Shown in pieces: positions 26,643-40,938 of a DNA stretch of 64,000 nucleotides. The DNA is from Odiellus spinosus (taxonomy: Eukaryota; Arthropoda; Arachnida; Opiliones; Phalangiidae). Location: the NCBI GenBank assembly GCA_963920705.1, contig OY987225.1, positions 11,132,158 to 11,196,157 on the forward strand. Reading direction: 5' to 3'. The stretch's first letter is position 1. Every line of letters starts with the position of its first letter. The notes below the pieces were generated by a model. The model had not been told where the DNA came from. It saw only the letters and a program-made list of their open reading frames with translations, and ran no database searches. Both the position numbers and the translations under genes were made by a program.

Positions 26643-28269
26643 GATTCGAAAAGCATGATTCGAAAAGCATGATTCGAAAAGCTTGATTCGAAAAGCATGA
26701 TTCGAATAGCTTTATTCGAATAGCTTGATTCGAAAAACATGATTCGAATAGCATGATTCAAATAGCATGATTCGAAAAGCATGATTCGAAAAACGTGATT
26801 CGAATAACGTGATTCGAATAGCGTGATTCGAATAGCGTGATTCGAAAAACGTGATTCTAAAAACATGATTCGAAAAACGTAATTCGAAAAGCGTAATTCG
26901 AAAAGCGTGATTCGAAAAACGTGATTCGAAAAGCGTGATTCGAAAAACGTGATTCGAAAAACGTGATTCGAAAAGCGTGATTCGAAAAACATGATTCGAA
27001 AAGCATGATTCGAAAAGCATGATTCGAAAAGCATGATTCGAAAAGCATGATTCAAAAAGCATGATTCGAAAAGCATGATTCGAAAAGCATGATTCGAAAA
27101 ACGTGATTCGAAAAGCGTGATTCGAAAAACGTGATTCGAAAAACGTGATTCGAAAAACGTGATTCGAAAAGCGTGATTCGAAAAACGTGATTCGAAAAGC
27201 ATGATTCGAAAAGCATGATTCGAAAAGCATGATTCGAAAAGCATGATTCGAAAAGCATGATTCGAAAAGCATGATTCGAAAAGCATGATTCAAAAAGCAT
27301 GATTCGAAAAGCATGATTCGAAAAGCATGATTCGAAAAGCATGATTCGAAAAGCATGATTCGAATAGCTTGATTCGAATAGCTTGATTCGAAAAACATGA
27401 TTCGAATAGCATGATTCGAATAGCATGATTCGAAAAGCGTGATTCGAAAAACGTGATTCGAATAACGTGATTCGAATAGCGTGATTCGAAAAACGTGATT
27501 CGAAAAACGTGATTCGAAAAACGTGATACGAAAAACGTGATTCCAAAAACGTGATTCGAAAAGCGTGATTCGAAAAACGTGATTCGAATAACGTGATTCG
27601 AATAGCGTGATTCGAAAAGCGTGATTCGAAAAGCGTGATTCGAAAAACGTGATTCGAAAAACGTGATTCGAATAACGTGATTCGAATAGCGTGATTCGAA
27701 AAGCGTGATTCGAAAAGCGTGATTCGAAAAACGTGATTCGAAAAACGTGATTCGAAAAACGTGATTTTAAAAACGTGATTCGAAAAACGTGATTCGAAAA
27801 ACGTGATTCAAAAAACGTGATTCGAAAAACGTGATTCGAAAAACATGATTCGAAAAACGTGATTCGAAAAGCGTGATTCGAAAAGCGTGATTCGAAAAAC
27901 ATGATTCGAAAAGCATGATTCGAAAAGCATGATTCGAAAAGCATGATTCGAAAAGCATGATTCAAAAAGCATGATTCGAAAAGCATGATTCGAAAAGCAT
28001 GATTCGAAAAGCATGATTCGAAAAGCATGATTCGAAAAGCATGATTCGAAAAGCATAATTCGAAAAGCATGATTCGAAAAGCATGATTCGAAAAGCATAA
28101 TTCGAAAAGCATGATTCGAAAAGCATGATTCGAAAAGCATGATTCGAAAAGCATGATTCGAAAAGCATGATTCGAAAAGCATGATTCGAAAAGCATGATT
28201 CGAAAAGCATGATTCGAAAAGCATGATTCGAAAAGCATGATTCGAAAAGCATGATTCGAAAAGCATGAT

Positions 28270-29766
28270 TCGAAAAGCTTGATTCGAAAAGCATGATTCG
28301 AATAGCTTTATTCGAATAGCTTGATTCGAAAAACATGATTCGAATAGCATGATTCAAATAGCATGATTCGAAAAGCATGATTCGAAAAACGTGATTCGAA
28401 TAACGTGATTCGAATAGCGTGATTCGAATAGCGTGATTCGAAAAACGTGATTCTAAAAACATGATTCGAAAAACGTAATTCGAAAAGCGTAATTCGAAAA
28501 GCGTGATTCGAAAAACGTGATTCGAAAAGCGTGATTCGAAAAACGTGATTCGAAAAACGTGATTCGAAAAACGTGATACGAAAAACGTGATTCTAAAAAC
28601 GTGATTCGAAAAACGTGATTCGAAAAACGTGATTCGAAAAGCATGATTCGAAAAGCATGATTCGAAAAGCATGATTCGAAAAGCTTGATTCGAAAAGCAT
28701 GATTCGAATAGCTTTATTCGAATAGCTTGATTCGAAAAACATGATTCGAATAGCATGATTCAAATAGCATGATTCGAAAAGCATGATTCGAAAAACGTGA
28801 TTCGAATAACGTGATTCGAATAGCGTGATTCGAATAGCGTGATTCGAAAAGCGTGATTCGAAAAGCGTGATTCGAAAAACGTGATTCGAAAAGCATGATT
28901 CGAAAAGCATGATTCGAAAAGCATGATTCGAAAAGCATAATTCGAAAAGCATGATTCGAAAAGCATGATTCGAAAAGCATAATTCGAAAAGCATGATTCG
29001 AAAAGCATGATTCGAAAAGCATGATTCGAAAAGCATGATTCGAAAAGCATGATTCGAAAAGCATGATTCGAAAAGCATGATTCGAAAAGCATGATTCGAA
29101 AAGCATGATTCGAAAAGCATGATTCGAAAAGCATGATTCGAAAAGCATGATTCGAAAAGCTTGATTCGAAAAGCATGATTCGAATAGCTTTATTCGAATA
29201 GCTTGATTCGAAAAACATGATTCGAATAGCATGATTCAAATAGCATGATTCGAAAAGCATGATTCGAAAAACGTGATTCGAATAACGTGATTCGAATAGC
29301 GTGATTCGAATAGCGTGATTCGAAAAACGTGATTCTAAAAACATGATTCGAAAAACGTAATTCGAAAAGCGTAATTCGAAAAGCGTGATTCGAAAAACGT
29401 GATTCGAAAAGCGTGATTCGAAAAACGTGATTCGAAAAACGTGATTCGAAAAACGTGATACGAAAAACGTGATTCTAAAAACGTGATTCGAAAAACGTGA
29501 TTCGAAAAACGTGATTCGAAAAGCATGATTCGAAAAGCATGATTCGAAAAGCATGATTCGAAAAGCTTGATTCGAAAAGCATGATTCGAATAGCTTTATT
29601 CGAATAGCTTGATTCGAAAAACATGATTCGAATAGCATGATTCAAATAGCATGATTCGAAAAGCATGATTCGAAAAACGTGATTCGAATAACGTGATTCG
29701 AATAGCGTGATTCGAATAGCGTGATTCGAAAAGCGTGATTCGAAAAGCGTGATTCGAAAAACGTGA
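28270..29766. repeat. 882-bp tandem duplication
   Basis: The stretch 28270-28884 recurs at 29152-29766, 882 bp (63 monomers) downstream. Paired markers are the TTCGAAAAGCTTGA monomer near 28270/29152, the TTCTAAAAACATGA monomer at 28451/29333 and the second TTCT monomer at 28591/29473. The copies part at about 28885/29767, where the first continues with GCATGA monomers and the second with ACGTGA monomers. Confidence 0.8.
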
Positions 29767-30075
29767 TTCGAAAAACGTGATTCGAATAACGTGATTCGAA
29801 TAGCGTGATTCGAAAAGCGTGATTCGAAAAGCGTGATTCGAAAAACGTGATTCGAAAAACGTGATTCGAAAAACGTGATTTTAAAAACGTGATTCGAAAA
29901 ACGTGATTCGAAAAACGTGATTCGAAAAACGTGATTCGAAAAACGTGATTCGAAAAACATGATTCGAAAAACGTGATTCGAAAAGCGTGATTCGAAAAGC
30001 GTGATTCGAAAAACATGATTCGAAAAGCATGATTCGAAAAGCATGATTCGAAAAGCATGATTCGAAAAGCATGAT

Positions 30076-31038
30076 TCAAAAAGCATGATTCGAAAAGCAT
30101 GATTCGAAAAGCATGATTCGAAAAGCATGATTCGAAAAGCATGATTCGAAAAGCATGATTCGAAAAGCATAATTCGAAAAGCATGATTCGAAAAGCATGA
30201 TTCGAAAAGCATAATTCGAAAAGCATGATTCGAAAAGCATGATTCGAAAAGCATGATTCGAAAAGCATGATTCGAAAAGCATGATTCGAAAAGCATGATT
30301 CGAAAAGCATGATTCGAAAAGCATGATTCGAAAAGCATGATTCAAAAAGCATGATTCGAAAAGCATGATTCGAAAAGCATGATTCGAAAAGCATGATTCG
30401 AAAAGCATGATTCGAAAAGCATGATTCGAAAAGCTTGATTCGAAAAGCATGATTCGAATAGCTTTATTCGAATAGCTTGATTCGAAAAACATGATTCGAA
30501 TAGCATGATTCAAATAGCATGATTCGAAAAGCATGATTCGAAAAACGTGATTCGAATAACGTGATTCGAATAGCGTGATTCGAATAGCGTGATTCGAAAA
30601 ACGTGATTCTAAAAACATGATTCGAAAAACGTAATTCGAAAAGCGTAATTCGAAAAGCGTGATTCGAAAAACGTGATTCGAAAAGCGTGATTCGAAAAAC
30701 GTGATTCGAAAAACGTGATTCGAAAAGCGTGATTCGAAAAACATGATTCGAAAAGCATGATTCGAAAAGCATGATTCGAAAAGCATGATTCGAAAAGCAT
30801 GATTCAAAAAGCATGATTCGAAAAGCATGATTCGAAAAGCATGATTCGAAAAACGTGATTCGAAAAGCGTGATTCGAAAAACGTGATTCGAAAAACGTGA
30901 TTCGAAAAACGTGATTCGAAAAGCGTGATTCGAAAAACGTGATTCGAAAAGCATGATTCGAAAAGCATGATTCGAAAAGCATGATTCGAAAAGCATGATT
31001 CGAAAAGCATGATTCGAAAAGCATGATTCGAAAAGCAT
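30076..31038. repeat. Cassette shared with 26324-27286 and partly 38252-39214
   Basis: This 963-bp stretch matches 26324-27286 at offset 3,752 (268 monomers). Most of it matches 38252-39214 at offset 8,176 (584 monomers). The third copy differs at its left end, where the GCATAATTC monomers are replaced by ACGTGA and GCGTGA monomers. The run of GCATGA monomers interrupted by two GCATAATTC junctions is the easiest visual signature of the first two copies. Confidence 0.75.
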
Positions 31039-32216
31039 GATTCAAAAAGCATGATTCGAAAAGCATGATTCGAAAAGCATGATTCGAAAAGCATGATTCG
31101 AAAAGCATGATTCGAAAAGCATGATTCGAATAGCTTGATTCGAATAGCTTGATTCGAAAAACATGATTCGAATAGCATGATTCGAATAGCATGATTCGAA
31201 AAGCGTGATTCGAAAAACGTGATTCGAATAACGTGATTCGAATAGCGTGATTCGAAAAACGTGATTCGAAAAACGTGATTCGAAAAACGTGATACGAAAA
31301 ACGTGATTCCAAAAACGTGATTCGAAAAGCGTGATTCGAAAAACGTGATTCGAATAACGTGATTCGAATAGCGTGATTCGAAAAGCGTGATTCGAAAAGC
31401 GTGATTCGAAAAACGTGATTCGAAAAACGTGATTCGAATAACGTGATTCGAATAGCGTGATTCGAAAAGCGTGATTCGAAAAGCGTGATTCGAAAAACGT
31501 GATTCGAAAAACGTGATTCGAAAAACGTGATTTTAAAAACGTGATTCGAAAAACGTGATTCGAAAAACGTGATTCGAAAAACGTGATTCGAAAAACGTGA
31601 TTCGAAAAACATGATTCGAAAAACGTGATTCGAAAAGCGTGATTCGAAAAGCGTGATTCGAAAAACATGATTCGAAAAGCATGATTCGAAAAGCATGATT
31701 CGAAAAGCATGATTCGAAAAGCATGATTCAAAAAGCATGATTCGAAAAGCATGATTCGAAAAGCATGATTCGAAAAGCATGATTCGAAAAGCATGATTCG
31801 AAAAGCATGATTCGAAAAGCATAATTCGAAAAGCATGATTCGAAAAGCATGATTCGAAAAGCATAATTCGAAAAGCATGATTCGAAAAGCATGATTCGAA
31901 AAGCATGATTCGAAAAGCATGATTCGAAAAGCATGATTCGAAAAGCATGATTCGAAAAGCATGATTCGAAAAGCATGATTCGAAAAGCATGATTCGAAAA
32001 GCATGATTCGAAAAGCATGATTCGAAAAGCATGATTCGAAAAGCTTGATTCGAAAAGCATGATTCGAATAGCTTTATTCGAATAGCTTGATTCGAAAAAC
32101 ATGATTCGAATAGCATGATTCAAATAGCATGATTCGAAAAGCATGATTCGAAAAACGTGATTCGAATAACGTGATTCGAATAGCGTGATTCGAATAGCGT
32201 GATTCGAAAAACGTGA

Positions 32217-33660
32217 TTCTAAAAACATGATTCGAAAAACGTAATTCGAAAAGCGTAATTCGAAAAGCGTGATTCGAAAAACGTGATTCGAAAAGCGTGA
32301 TTCGAAAAACGTGATTCGAAAAACGTGATTCGAAAAACGTGATACGAAAAACGTGATTCTAAAAACGTGATTCGAAAAACGTGATTCGAAAAGCGTGATT
32401 CGAAAAACGTGATTCGAATAACGTGATTCGAATAGCGTGATTCGAAAAGCGTGATTCGAAAAGCGTGATTCGAAAAACGTGATTCGAAAAACGTGATTCG
32501 AAAAACGTGATTCGAAAAACGTGATTCGAAAAACGTGATTCGAAAAACGTGATTCGAAAAACGTGATTCGAAAAACGTGATTCGAAAAGCATGATTCGAA
32601 AAGCATGATTCGAAAAGCATGATTCGAAAAGCTTGATTCGAAAAGCATGATTCGAATAGCTTTATTCGAATAGCTTGATTCGAAAAACATGATTCGAATA
32701 GCATGATTCAAATAGCATGATTCGAAAAGCATGATTCGAAAAACGTGATTCGAATAACGTGATTCGAATAGCGTGATTCGAATAGCGTGATTCGAAAAAC
32801 GTGATTCTAAAAACATGATTCGAAAAAGGTAATTCGAAAAGCGTAATTCGAAAAGCGTAATTCGAAAAGCGTGATTCGAAAAACGTGATTCGAAAAGCGT
32901 GATTCGAAAAACGTGATTCGAAAAACGTGATTCGAAAAACGTGATACGAAAAACGTGATTCTAAAAACGTGATTCGAAAAACGTGATTCGAAAAGCGTGA
33001 TTCGAAAAACGTGATTCGAATAACGTGATTCGAATAGCGTGATTCGAAAAGCGTGATTCGAAAAGCGTGATTCGAAAAACGTGATTCGAAAAACGTGATT
33101 CGAAAAACGTGATTCCAAAAACGTGATTCGAAAAACGTGATTCGAAAAACGTGATTCGAAAAACGTGATTCGAAAAACGTGATTCGAAAAACGTGATTCG
33201 AAAAACGTGATTCGAAAAGCGTGATTCGAAAAGCTTGATTCGAAAAACATGATTCGAATAACATGATTCGAATAGCATGATTCGAATAGCATGATTCGAA
33301 AAACATGATTCGAAAAACGTGATTCGAAAAACGTGATTCGAAAAACGTAATTCGAAAAGCGTGATTCGAAAAACGTGATTCGAAAAACGTGATTCGAAAA
33401 ACGTGATTCGAAAAGCGTGATTCGAAAAACGTGATTCGAAAAGCATGATTCGAAAAGCATGATTCGAAAAGCATGATTCGAAAAGCATGATTCGAAAAGC
33501 ATGATTCGAAAAGCATGATTCAAAAAGCATGATTCGAAAAGCATGATTCGAAAAGCATGATTCGAAAAGCATGATTCGAAAAGCATGATTCGAAAAGCAT
33601 GATTCGAATAGCTTGATTCGAATAGCTTGATTCGAATAGCTTGATTCGAAAAACATGATT
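32217..33660. repeat. Isolated copy of the region-D cassette
   Basis: The variant monomer TTCGAAAAAGGTAA (GG at 32828), followed by two GCGTAA monomers, otherwise appears only in region D (GG at 40962, 42992, 45092 and 47080). The stretch 32219-32704 agrees with 40353-40838, 42383-42868 and 44483-44968. This copy sits 8,134 bp before the first D unit, so it is a likely source or relict of the D repeat. Confidence 0.75.
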
Positions 33661-36360
33661 CGAATAGCATGATTCGAATAGCATGATTCGAAAAGCGTGA
33701 TTCGAAAAACGTGATTCGAATAACGTGATTCGAATAGCGTGATTCGAAAAACGTGATTCGAAAAACGTGATTCGAAAAACGTGATACGAAAAACGTGATT
33801 CTAAAAACGTGATTCGAAAAGCGTGATTCGAAAAACGTGATTCTTATAACGTGATTCGAATAGCGTGATTCGAAAAGCGTGATTCGAAAAGCGTGATTCG
33901 AAAAACGTGATTCGAAAAACGTGATTCGAATAACGTGATTCGAATAACGTGATTCGAAAAGCGTGATTCGAAAAGCGTGATTCGAAAAACGTGATTCGAA
34001 AAACGTGATTCGAATAACGTGATTCGAATAGCGTGATTCGAAAAGCGTGATTCGAAAAGCGTGATTCGAAAAACGTGATTCGAAAAACGTGATTCGAAAA
34101 ACGTGATTTTAAAAACGTGATTCGAAAAACGTGATTCGAAAAACGTGATTCGAAAAACGTGATTCGAAAAACGTGATTCGAAAAACATGATTCGAAAAAC
34201 GTGATTCGAAAAGCGTGATTCGAAAAGCGTGATTCGAAAAACATGATTCGAAAAGCATGATTCGAAAAGCATGATTCGAAAAGCATGATTCGAAAAGCAT
34301 GATTCAAAAAGCATGATTCGAAAAGCATGATTCGAAAAGCGTGATTCGAAAAACGTGATTCGAAAAGCGTGATTCGAAAAACGTGATTCGAAAAACGTGA
34401 TTCGAAAAACGTGATTCGAAAAGCGTGATTCGAAAAACGTGATTCGAAAAGCATGATTCGAAAAGCATGATTCGAAAAGCATGATTCGAAAAGCATGATT
34501 CGAAAAGCATGATTCGAAAAGCATGATTCAAAAAGCATGATTCGAAAAGCATGATTCGAAAAGCATGATTCGAAAAGCATGATTCGAAAAGCATGATTCG
34601 AAAAGCATGATTCGAATAGCTTGATTCGAATAGCTTGATTCGAAAAACATGATTCGAATAGCATGATTCGAATAGCATGATTCGAAAAGCGTGATTCGAA
34701 AAACGTGATTCGAAAAACGTGATTCGAAAAACGTGATACGAAAAACGTGATTCCAAAAACGTGATTCGAAAAGCGTGATTCGAAAAACGTGATTCGAATA
34801 ACGTGATTCGAATAGCGTGATTCGAAAAGCGTGATTCGAAAAGCGTGATTCGAAAAACGTGATTCGAAAAACGTGATTCGAATAACGTGATTCGAATAGC
34901 GTGATTCGAAAAGCGTGATTCGAAAAGCGTGATTCGAAAAACGTGATTCGAAAAACGTGATTCGAAAAACGTGATTTTAAAAACGTGATTCGAAAAACGT
35001 GATTCGAAAAACGTGATTCGAAAAACGTGATTCGAAAAACGTGATTCGAAAAACATGATTCGAAAAACGTGATTCGAAAAGCGTGATTCGAAAAGCGTGA
35101 TTCGAAAAACATGATTCGAAAAGCATGATTCGAAAAGCATGATTCGAAAAGCATGATTCGAAAAGCATGATTCAAAAAGCATGATTCGAAAAGCATGATT
35201 CGAAAAGCATGATTCGAAAAGCATGATTCGAAAAGCATGATTCGAAAAGCATGATTCGAAAAGCATAATTCGAAAAGCATGATTCGAAAAGCATGATTCG
35301 AAAAGCATAATTCGAAAAGCATGATTCGAAAAGCATGATTCGAAAAGCATGATTCGAAAAGCATGATTCGAAAAGCATGATTCGAAAAGCATGATTCGAA
35401 AAGCATGATTCGAAAAGCATGATTCGAAAAGCATGATTCGAAAAGCATGATTCGAAAAGCATGATTCGAAAAGCATGATTCGAAAAGCATGATTCGAAAA
35501 GCATGATTCGAAAAGCTTGATTCGAAAAGCATGATTCGAATAGCTTTATTCGAATAGCTTGATTCGAAAAACATGATTCGAATAGCATGATTAAAATAGC
35601 ATGATTCGAAAAGCATGATTCGAAAAACGTGATTCGAATAACGTGATTCGAATAGCATGATTCGAATAGCATGATTCGAAAAGCGTGATTCGAAAAACGT
35701 GATTCGAATAACGTGATTCGAATAGCGTGATTCGAAAAACGTGATTCGTAAAACGTGATTCGACAAACGTGATTCGAAAAACGTGATTCGAAAAACGTGA
35801 TTCGAAAAACGTGATTCGAAAAGCATGATTCGAAAAGCATGATTCGAAAAGCATAATTCGAAAAACATGATTCGAAAAGCATGATTCGAAAAGCATGATT
35901 CGAAAAGCATGATTCGAAAAGCATGATTCGAAAAGCATGATTCGAAAAGCATGATTCGAAAAGCATGATTCGAAAAGCATGATTCGAAAAGCATGATTCG
36001 AATAGCTTGATTCGAATAGCTTGATTCGAAAAACATGATTCGAATAGCATGATTCGAATAGCATGATTCGAAAAGCGTGATTCGAAAAACGTGATTCGAA
36101 AAACGTGATTCGAAAAACGTGATACGAAAAACGTGATTCCAAAAACGTGATTCGAAAAGCGTGATTCGAAAAACGTGATTCGAATAACGTGATTCGAATA
36201 GCGTGATTCGAAAAGCGTGATTCGAAAAGCGTGATTCGAAAAACGTGATTCGAAAAACGTGATTCGAATAACGTGATTCGAATAGCGTGATTCGAAAAGC
36301 GTGATTCGAAAAGCGTGATTCGAAAAACGTGATTCGAAAAACGTGATTCGAAAAACGTGA

Positions 36361-38461
36361 TTTTAAAAACGTGATTCGAAAAACGTGATTCGAAAAACGT
36401 GATTCGAAAAACGTGATTCGAAAAACGAGATTCGAAAAACATGATTCGAAAAACGTGATTCGAAAAGCGTGATTCGAAAAGCGTGATTCGAAAAACATGA
36501 TTCGAAAAGCATGATTCGAAAAGCATGATTCAAAAAGCATGATTCGAAAAGCATGATTCGAAAAGCATGATTCGAAAAACGTGATTCGAATAACGTGATT
36601 CGAATAACGTGATTCGAATAGCGTGATTCGAAAAACGTGATTCGAAAAACGTGATTCGAAAAACGTGATACGAAAAACGTGATTCTAAAAACGTGATTCG
36701 AAAAGCGTGATTCGAAAAACGTGATTCTTATAACGTGATTCGAATAGCGTGATTCGAAAAGCGTGATTCGAAAAGCGTGATTCGAAAAACGTGATTCGAA
36801 AAACGTGATTCGAAAAACGTGATTCGAATAACGTGATTCGAATAGCGTGATTCGAAAAGCGTGATTCGAAAAGCGTGATTCGAAAAACGTGATTCGAAAA
36901 ACGTGATTCGAATAACGTGATTCGAATAGCGTGATTCGAAAAGCGTGATTCGAAAAGCGTGATTCGAAAAACGTGATTCGAAAAACGTGATTCGAAAAAC
37001 GTGATTTTAAAAACGTGATTCGAAAAACGTGATTCGAAAAACGTGATTCGAAAAACGTGATTCGAAAAACGTGATTCGAAAAACATGATTCGAAAAACGT
37101 GATTCGAAAAGCGTGATTCGAAAAGCGTGATTCGAAAAACATGATTCGAAAAGCATGATTCGAAAAGCATGATTCGAAAAGCATGATTCGAAAAGCATGA
37201 TTCAAAAAGCATGATTCGAAAAGCATGATTCGAAAAGCATGATTCGAAAAACGTGATTCGAAAAGCGTGATTCGAAAAACGTGATTCGAAAAACGTGATT
37301 CGAAAAACGTGATTCGAATAACGTGATTCGAATAGCGTGATTCGAAAAGCGTGATTCGAAAAGCGTGATTCGAAAAACGTGATTCGAAAAACGTGATTCG
37401 AAAAACGTGATTTTAAAAACGTGATTCGAAAAACGTGATTCGAAAAACGTGATTCGAAAAACGTGATTCGAAAAACGAGATTCGAAAAACATGATTCGAA
37501 AAACGTGATTCGAAAAGCGTGATTCGAAAAGCGTGATTCGAAAAACATGATTCGAAAAGCATGATTCGAAAAGCATGATTCAAAAAGCATGATTCGAAAA
37601 GCATGATTCGAAAAGCATGATTCGAAAAACGTGATTCGAATAACGTGATTCGAATAACGTGATTCGAATAGCGTGATTCGAAAAACGTGATTCGAAAAAC
37701 GTGATTCGAAAAACGTGATACGAAAAACGTGATTCTAAAAACGTGATTCGAAAAGCGTGATTCGAAAAACGTGATTCTTATAACGTGATTCGAATAGCGT
37801 TATTCGAAAAGCGTGATTCGAAAAGCGTGATTCGAAAAACGTGATTCGAAAAACGTGATTCGAAAAACGTGATTCGAATAACGTGATTCGAATAGCGTGA
37901 TTCGAAAAGCGTGATTCGAAAAGCGTGATTCGAAAAACGTGATTCGAAAAACGTGATTCGAATAACGTGATTCGAATAGCGTGATTCGAAAAGCGTGATT
38001 CGAAAAGCGTGATTCGAAAAACGTGATTCGAAAAACGTGATTCGAAAAACGTGATTTTAAAAACGTGATTCGAAAAACGTGATTCGAAAAACGTGATTCG
38101 AAAAACGTGATTCGAAAAACGTGATTCGAAAAACATGATTCGAAAAACGTGATTCGAAAAGCGTGATTCGAAAAGCGTGATTCGAAAAACATGATTCGAA
38201 AAGCATTATTCGAAAAGCATGATTCGAAAAGCATGATTCGAAAAGCATGATTCAAAAAGCATGATTCGAAAAGCATGATTCGAAAAGCATGATTCGAAAA
38301 ACGTGATTCGAAAAGCGTGATTCGAAAAACGTGATTCGAAAAACGTGATTCGAAAAACGTGATTCGAAAAGCGTGATTCGAAAAGCATGATTCGAAAAGC
38401 ATGATTCGAAAAGCATAATTCGAAAAGCATGATTCGAAAAGCATGATTCGAAAAGCATGAT
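36361..38461. repeat. 1,050-bp tandem duplication with TTCTTATAACGTGA marker
   Basis: Four independent rare features recur at exactly 1,050 bp (75 monomers): TTTTAAAAACGTGA at 36361/37411 and 37005/38055, a CGAGATTC junction at about 36427/37477, and the multiply substituted monomer TTCTTATAACGTGA at 36725/37775. The last variant is otherwise seen only at 33841. One private difference is GTTATTCG at about 37799 in the second copy. The near identity points to a recent event. The right edge is approximate. Confidence 0.85.
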
Positions 38462-40938
38462 TCGAAAAGCATGATTCGAAAAGCATGATTCGAAAAGCAT
38501 GATTCGAAAAGCATGATTCAAAAAGCATGATTCGAAAAGCATGATTCGAAAAGCATGATTCGAAAAGCATGATTCGAAAAGCATGATTCGAAAAGCATGA
38601 TTCGAAAAGCTTGATTCGAAAAGCATGATTCGAATAGCTTTATTCGAATAGCTTGATTCGAAAAACATGATTCGAATAGCATGATTCAAATAGCATGATT
38701 CGAAAAGCATGATTCGAAAAACGTGATTCGAATAACGTGATTCGAATAGCGTGATTCGAATAGCGTGATTCGAAAAACGTGATTCTAAAAACATGATTCG
38801 AAAAACGTAATTCGAAAAGCGTAATTCGAAAAGCGTGATTCGAAAAACGTGATTCGAAAAGCGTGATTCGAAAAACGTGATTCGAAAAACGTGATTCGAA
38901 AAGCGTGATTCGAAAAACATGATTCGAAAAGCATGATTCGAAAAGCATGATTCGAAAAGCATGATTCGAAAAGCATGATTCAAAAAGCATGATTCGAAAA
39001 GCATGATTCGAAAAGCATGATTCGAAAAACGTGATTCGAAAAGCGTGATTCGAAAAACGTGATTCGAAAAACGTGATTCGAAAAACGTGATTCGAAAAGC
39101 GTGATTCGAAAAACGTGATTCGAAAAGCATGATTCGAAAAGCATGATTCGAAAAGCATGATTCGAAAAGCATGATTCGAAAAGCATGATTCGAAAAGCAT
39201 GATTCGAAAAGCATGATTCAAAAAGCATGATTCGAAAAGCATGATTCGAAAAGCATGATTCGAAAAGCATGATTCGAAAAGCATGATTCGAAAAGCATGA
39301 TTCGAATAGCTTGATTCGAATAGCTTGATTCGAAAAACATGATTCGAATAGCATGATTCGAATAGCATGATTCGAAAAGCGTGATTCGAAAAACGTGATT
39401 CGAATAACGTGATTCGAATAGCGTGATTCGAAAAACGTGATTCGAAAAACGTGATTCGAAAAACGTGATACGAAAAACGTGATTCCAAAAACGTGATTCG
39501 AAAAGCGTGATTCGAAAAACGTGATTCGAATAACGTGATTCGAATAGCGTGATTCGAAAAGCGTGATTCGAAAAGCGTGATTCGAAAAACGTGATTCGAA
39601 AAACGTGATTCGAATAACGTGATTCGAATAGCGTGATTCGAAAAGCGTGATTCGAAAAGCGTGATTCGAAAAACGTGATTCGAAAAACGTGATTCGAAAA
39701 ACGTGATTCGAAAAACGTGATTCGAAAAACGTGATTCGAAAAACATGATTCGAAAAACGTGATTCGAAAAGCGTGATTCGAAAAGCGTGATTCGAAAAAC
39801 ATGATTCGAAAAGCATGATTCGAAAAGCATGATTCGAAAAGCATGATTCGAAAAGCATGATTCAAAAAGCATGATTCGAAAAGCATGATTCGAAAAGCAT
39901 GATTCGAAAAGCATGATTCGAAAAGCATGATTCGAAAAGCATGATTCGAAAAGCATAATTCGAAAAGCATGATTCGAAAAGCATGATTCGAAAAGCATAA
40001 TTCTAAAAGCATGATTCGAAAAGCATGATTCGAAAAGCATGATTCGAAAAGCATGATTCGAAAAGCATGATTCGAAAAGCATGATTCGAAAAGCATGATT
40101 CGAAAAGCATGATTCGAAAAGCATGATTCGAAAAGCATGATTCGAAAAGCATGATTCGAAAAGCATGATTCGAAAAGCTTGATTCGAAAAGCATGATTCG
40201 AATAGCTTTATTCGAATAGCTTGATTCGAAAAACATGATTCGAATAGCATGATTCAAATAGCATGATTCGAAAAGCATGATTCGAAAAACGTGATTCGAA
40301 TAACGTGATTCGAATAGCGTGATTCGAATAGCGTGATTCGAAAAACGTGATTCTAAAAACATGATTCGAAAAACGTAATTCGAAAAGCGTAATTCGAAAA
40401 GCGTGATTCGAAAAACGTGATTCGAAAAGCGTGATTCGAAAAACGTGATTCGAAAAACGTGATTCGAAAAACGTGATACGAAAAACGTGATTCTAAAATC
40501 GTGATTCGAAAAACGTGATTCGAAAAGCGTGATTCGAAAAACGTGATTCGAATAACGTGATTCGAATAGCGTGATTCGAAAAGCGTGATTCGAAAAGCGT
40601 GATTCGAAAAACGTGATTCGAAAAACGTGATTCGAAAAACGTGATTCGAAAAACGTGATTCGAAAAACGTGATTCGAAAAACGTGATTCGAAAAACGTGA
40701 TTCGAAAAACGTGATTCGAAAAGCATGATTCGAAAAGCATGATTCGAAAAGCATGATTCGAAAAGCTTGATTCGAAAAGCATGATTCGAATAGCTTTATT
40801 CGAATAGCTTGATTTGAAAAACATGATTCGAATAGCATGATTCAAATAGCATGATTCGAAAAGCATGATTCGAAAAACGTGATTCGAATAACGTGATTCG
40901 AATAGCGTGATTCGAATAGCGTGATTCGAAAAACGTGA

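Larger units (their letters stand above)
24010..40200. repeat. Region C2: mosaic of TTTTAAAAACGTGA cassettes
   Basis: TTTTAAAAACGTGA occurs at 25217, 26127, 27765, 29879, 31531, 34107, 34975, 36361, 37005, 37411 and 38055. All eleven lie in one 14-bp phase, since no off-length monomer was found between 18566 and 52041. Spacings vary (910, 1638, 2114, 1652, 2576, 868, 1386, 644, 406, 644), so there is no single HOR period. The region is a patchwork of copied cassettes of about 0.4-2.7 kb. Several are shared at long offsets (3,752, 8,176 and 10,904 bp). Confidence 0.75.
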
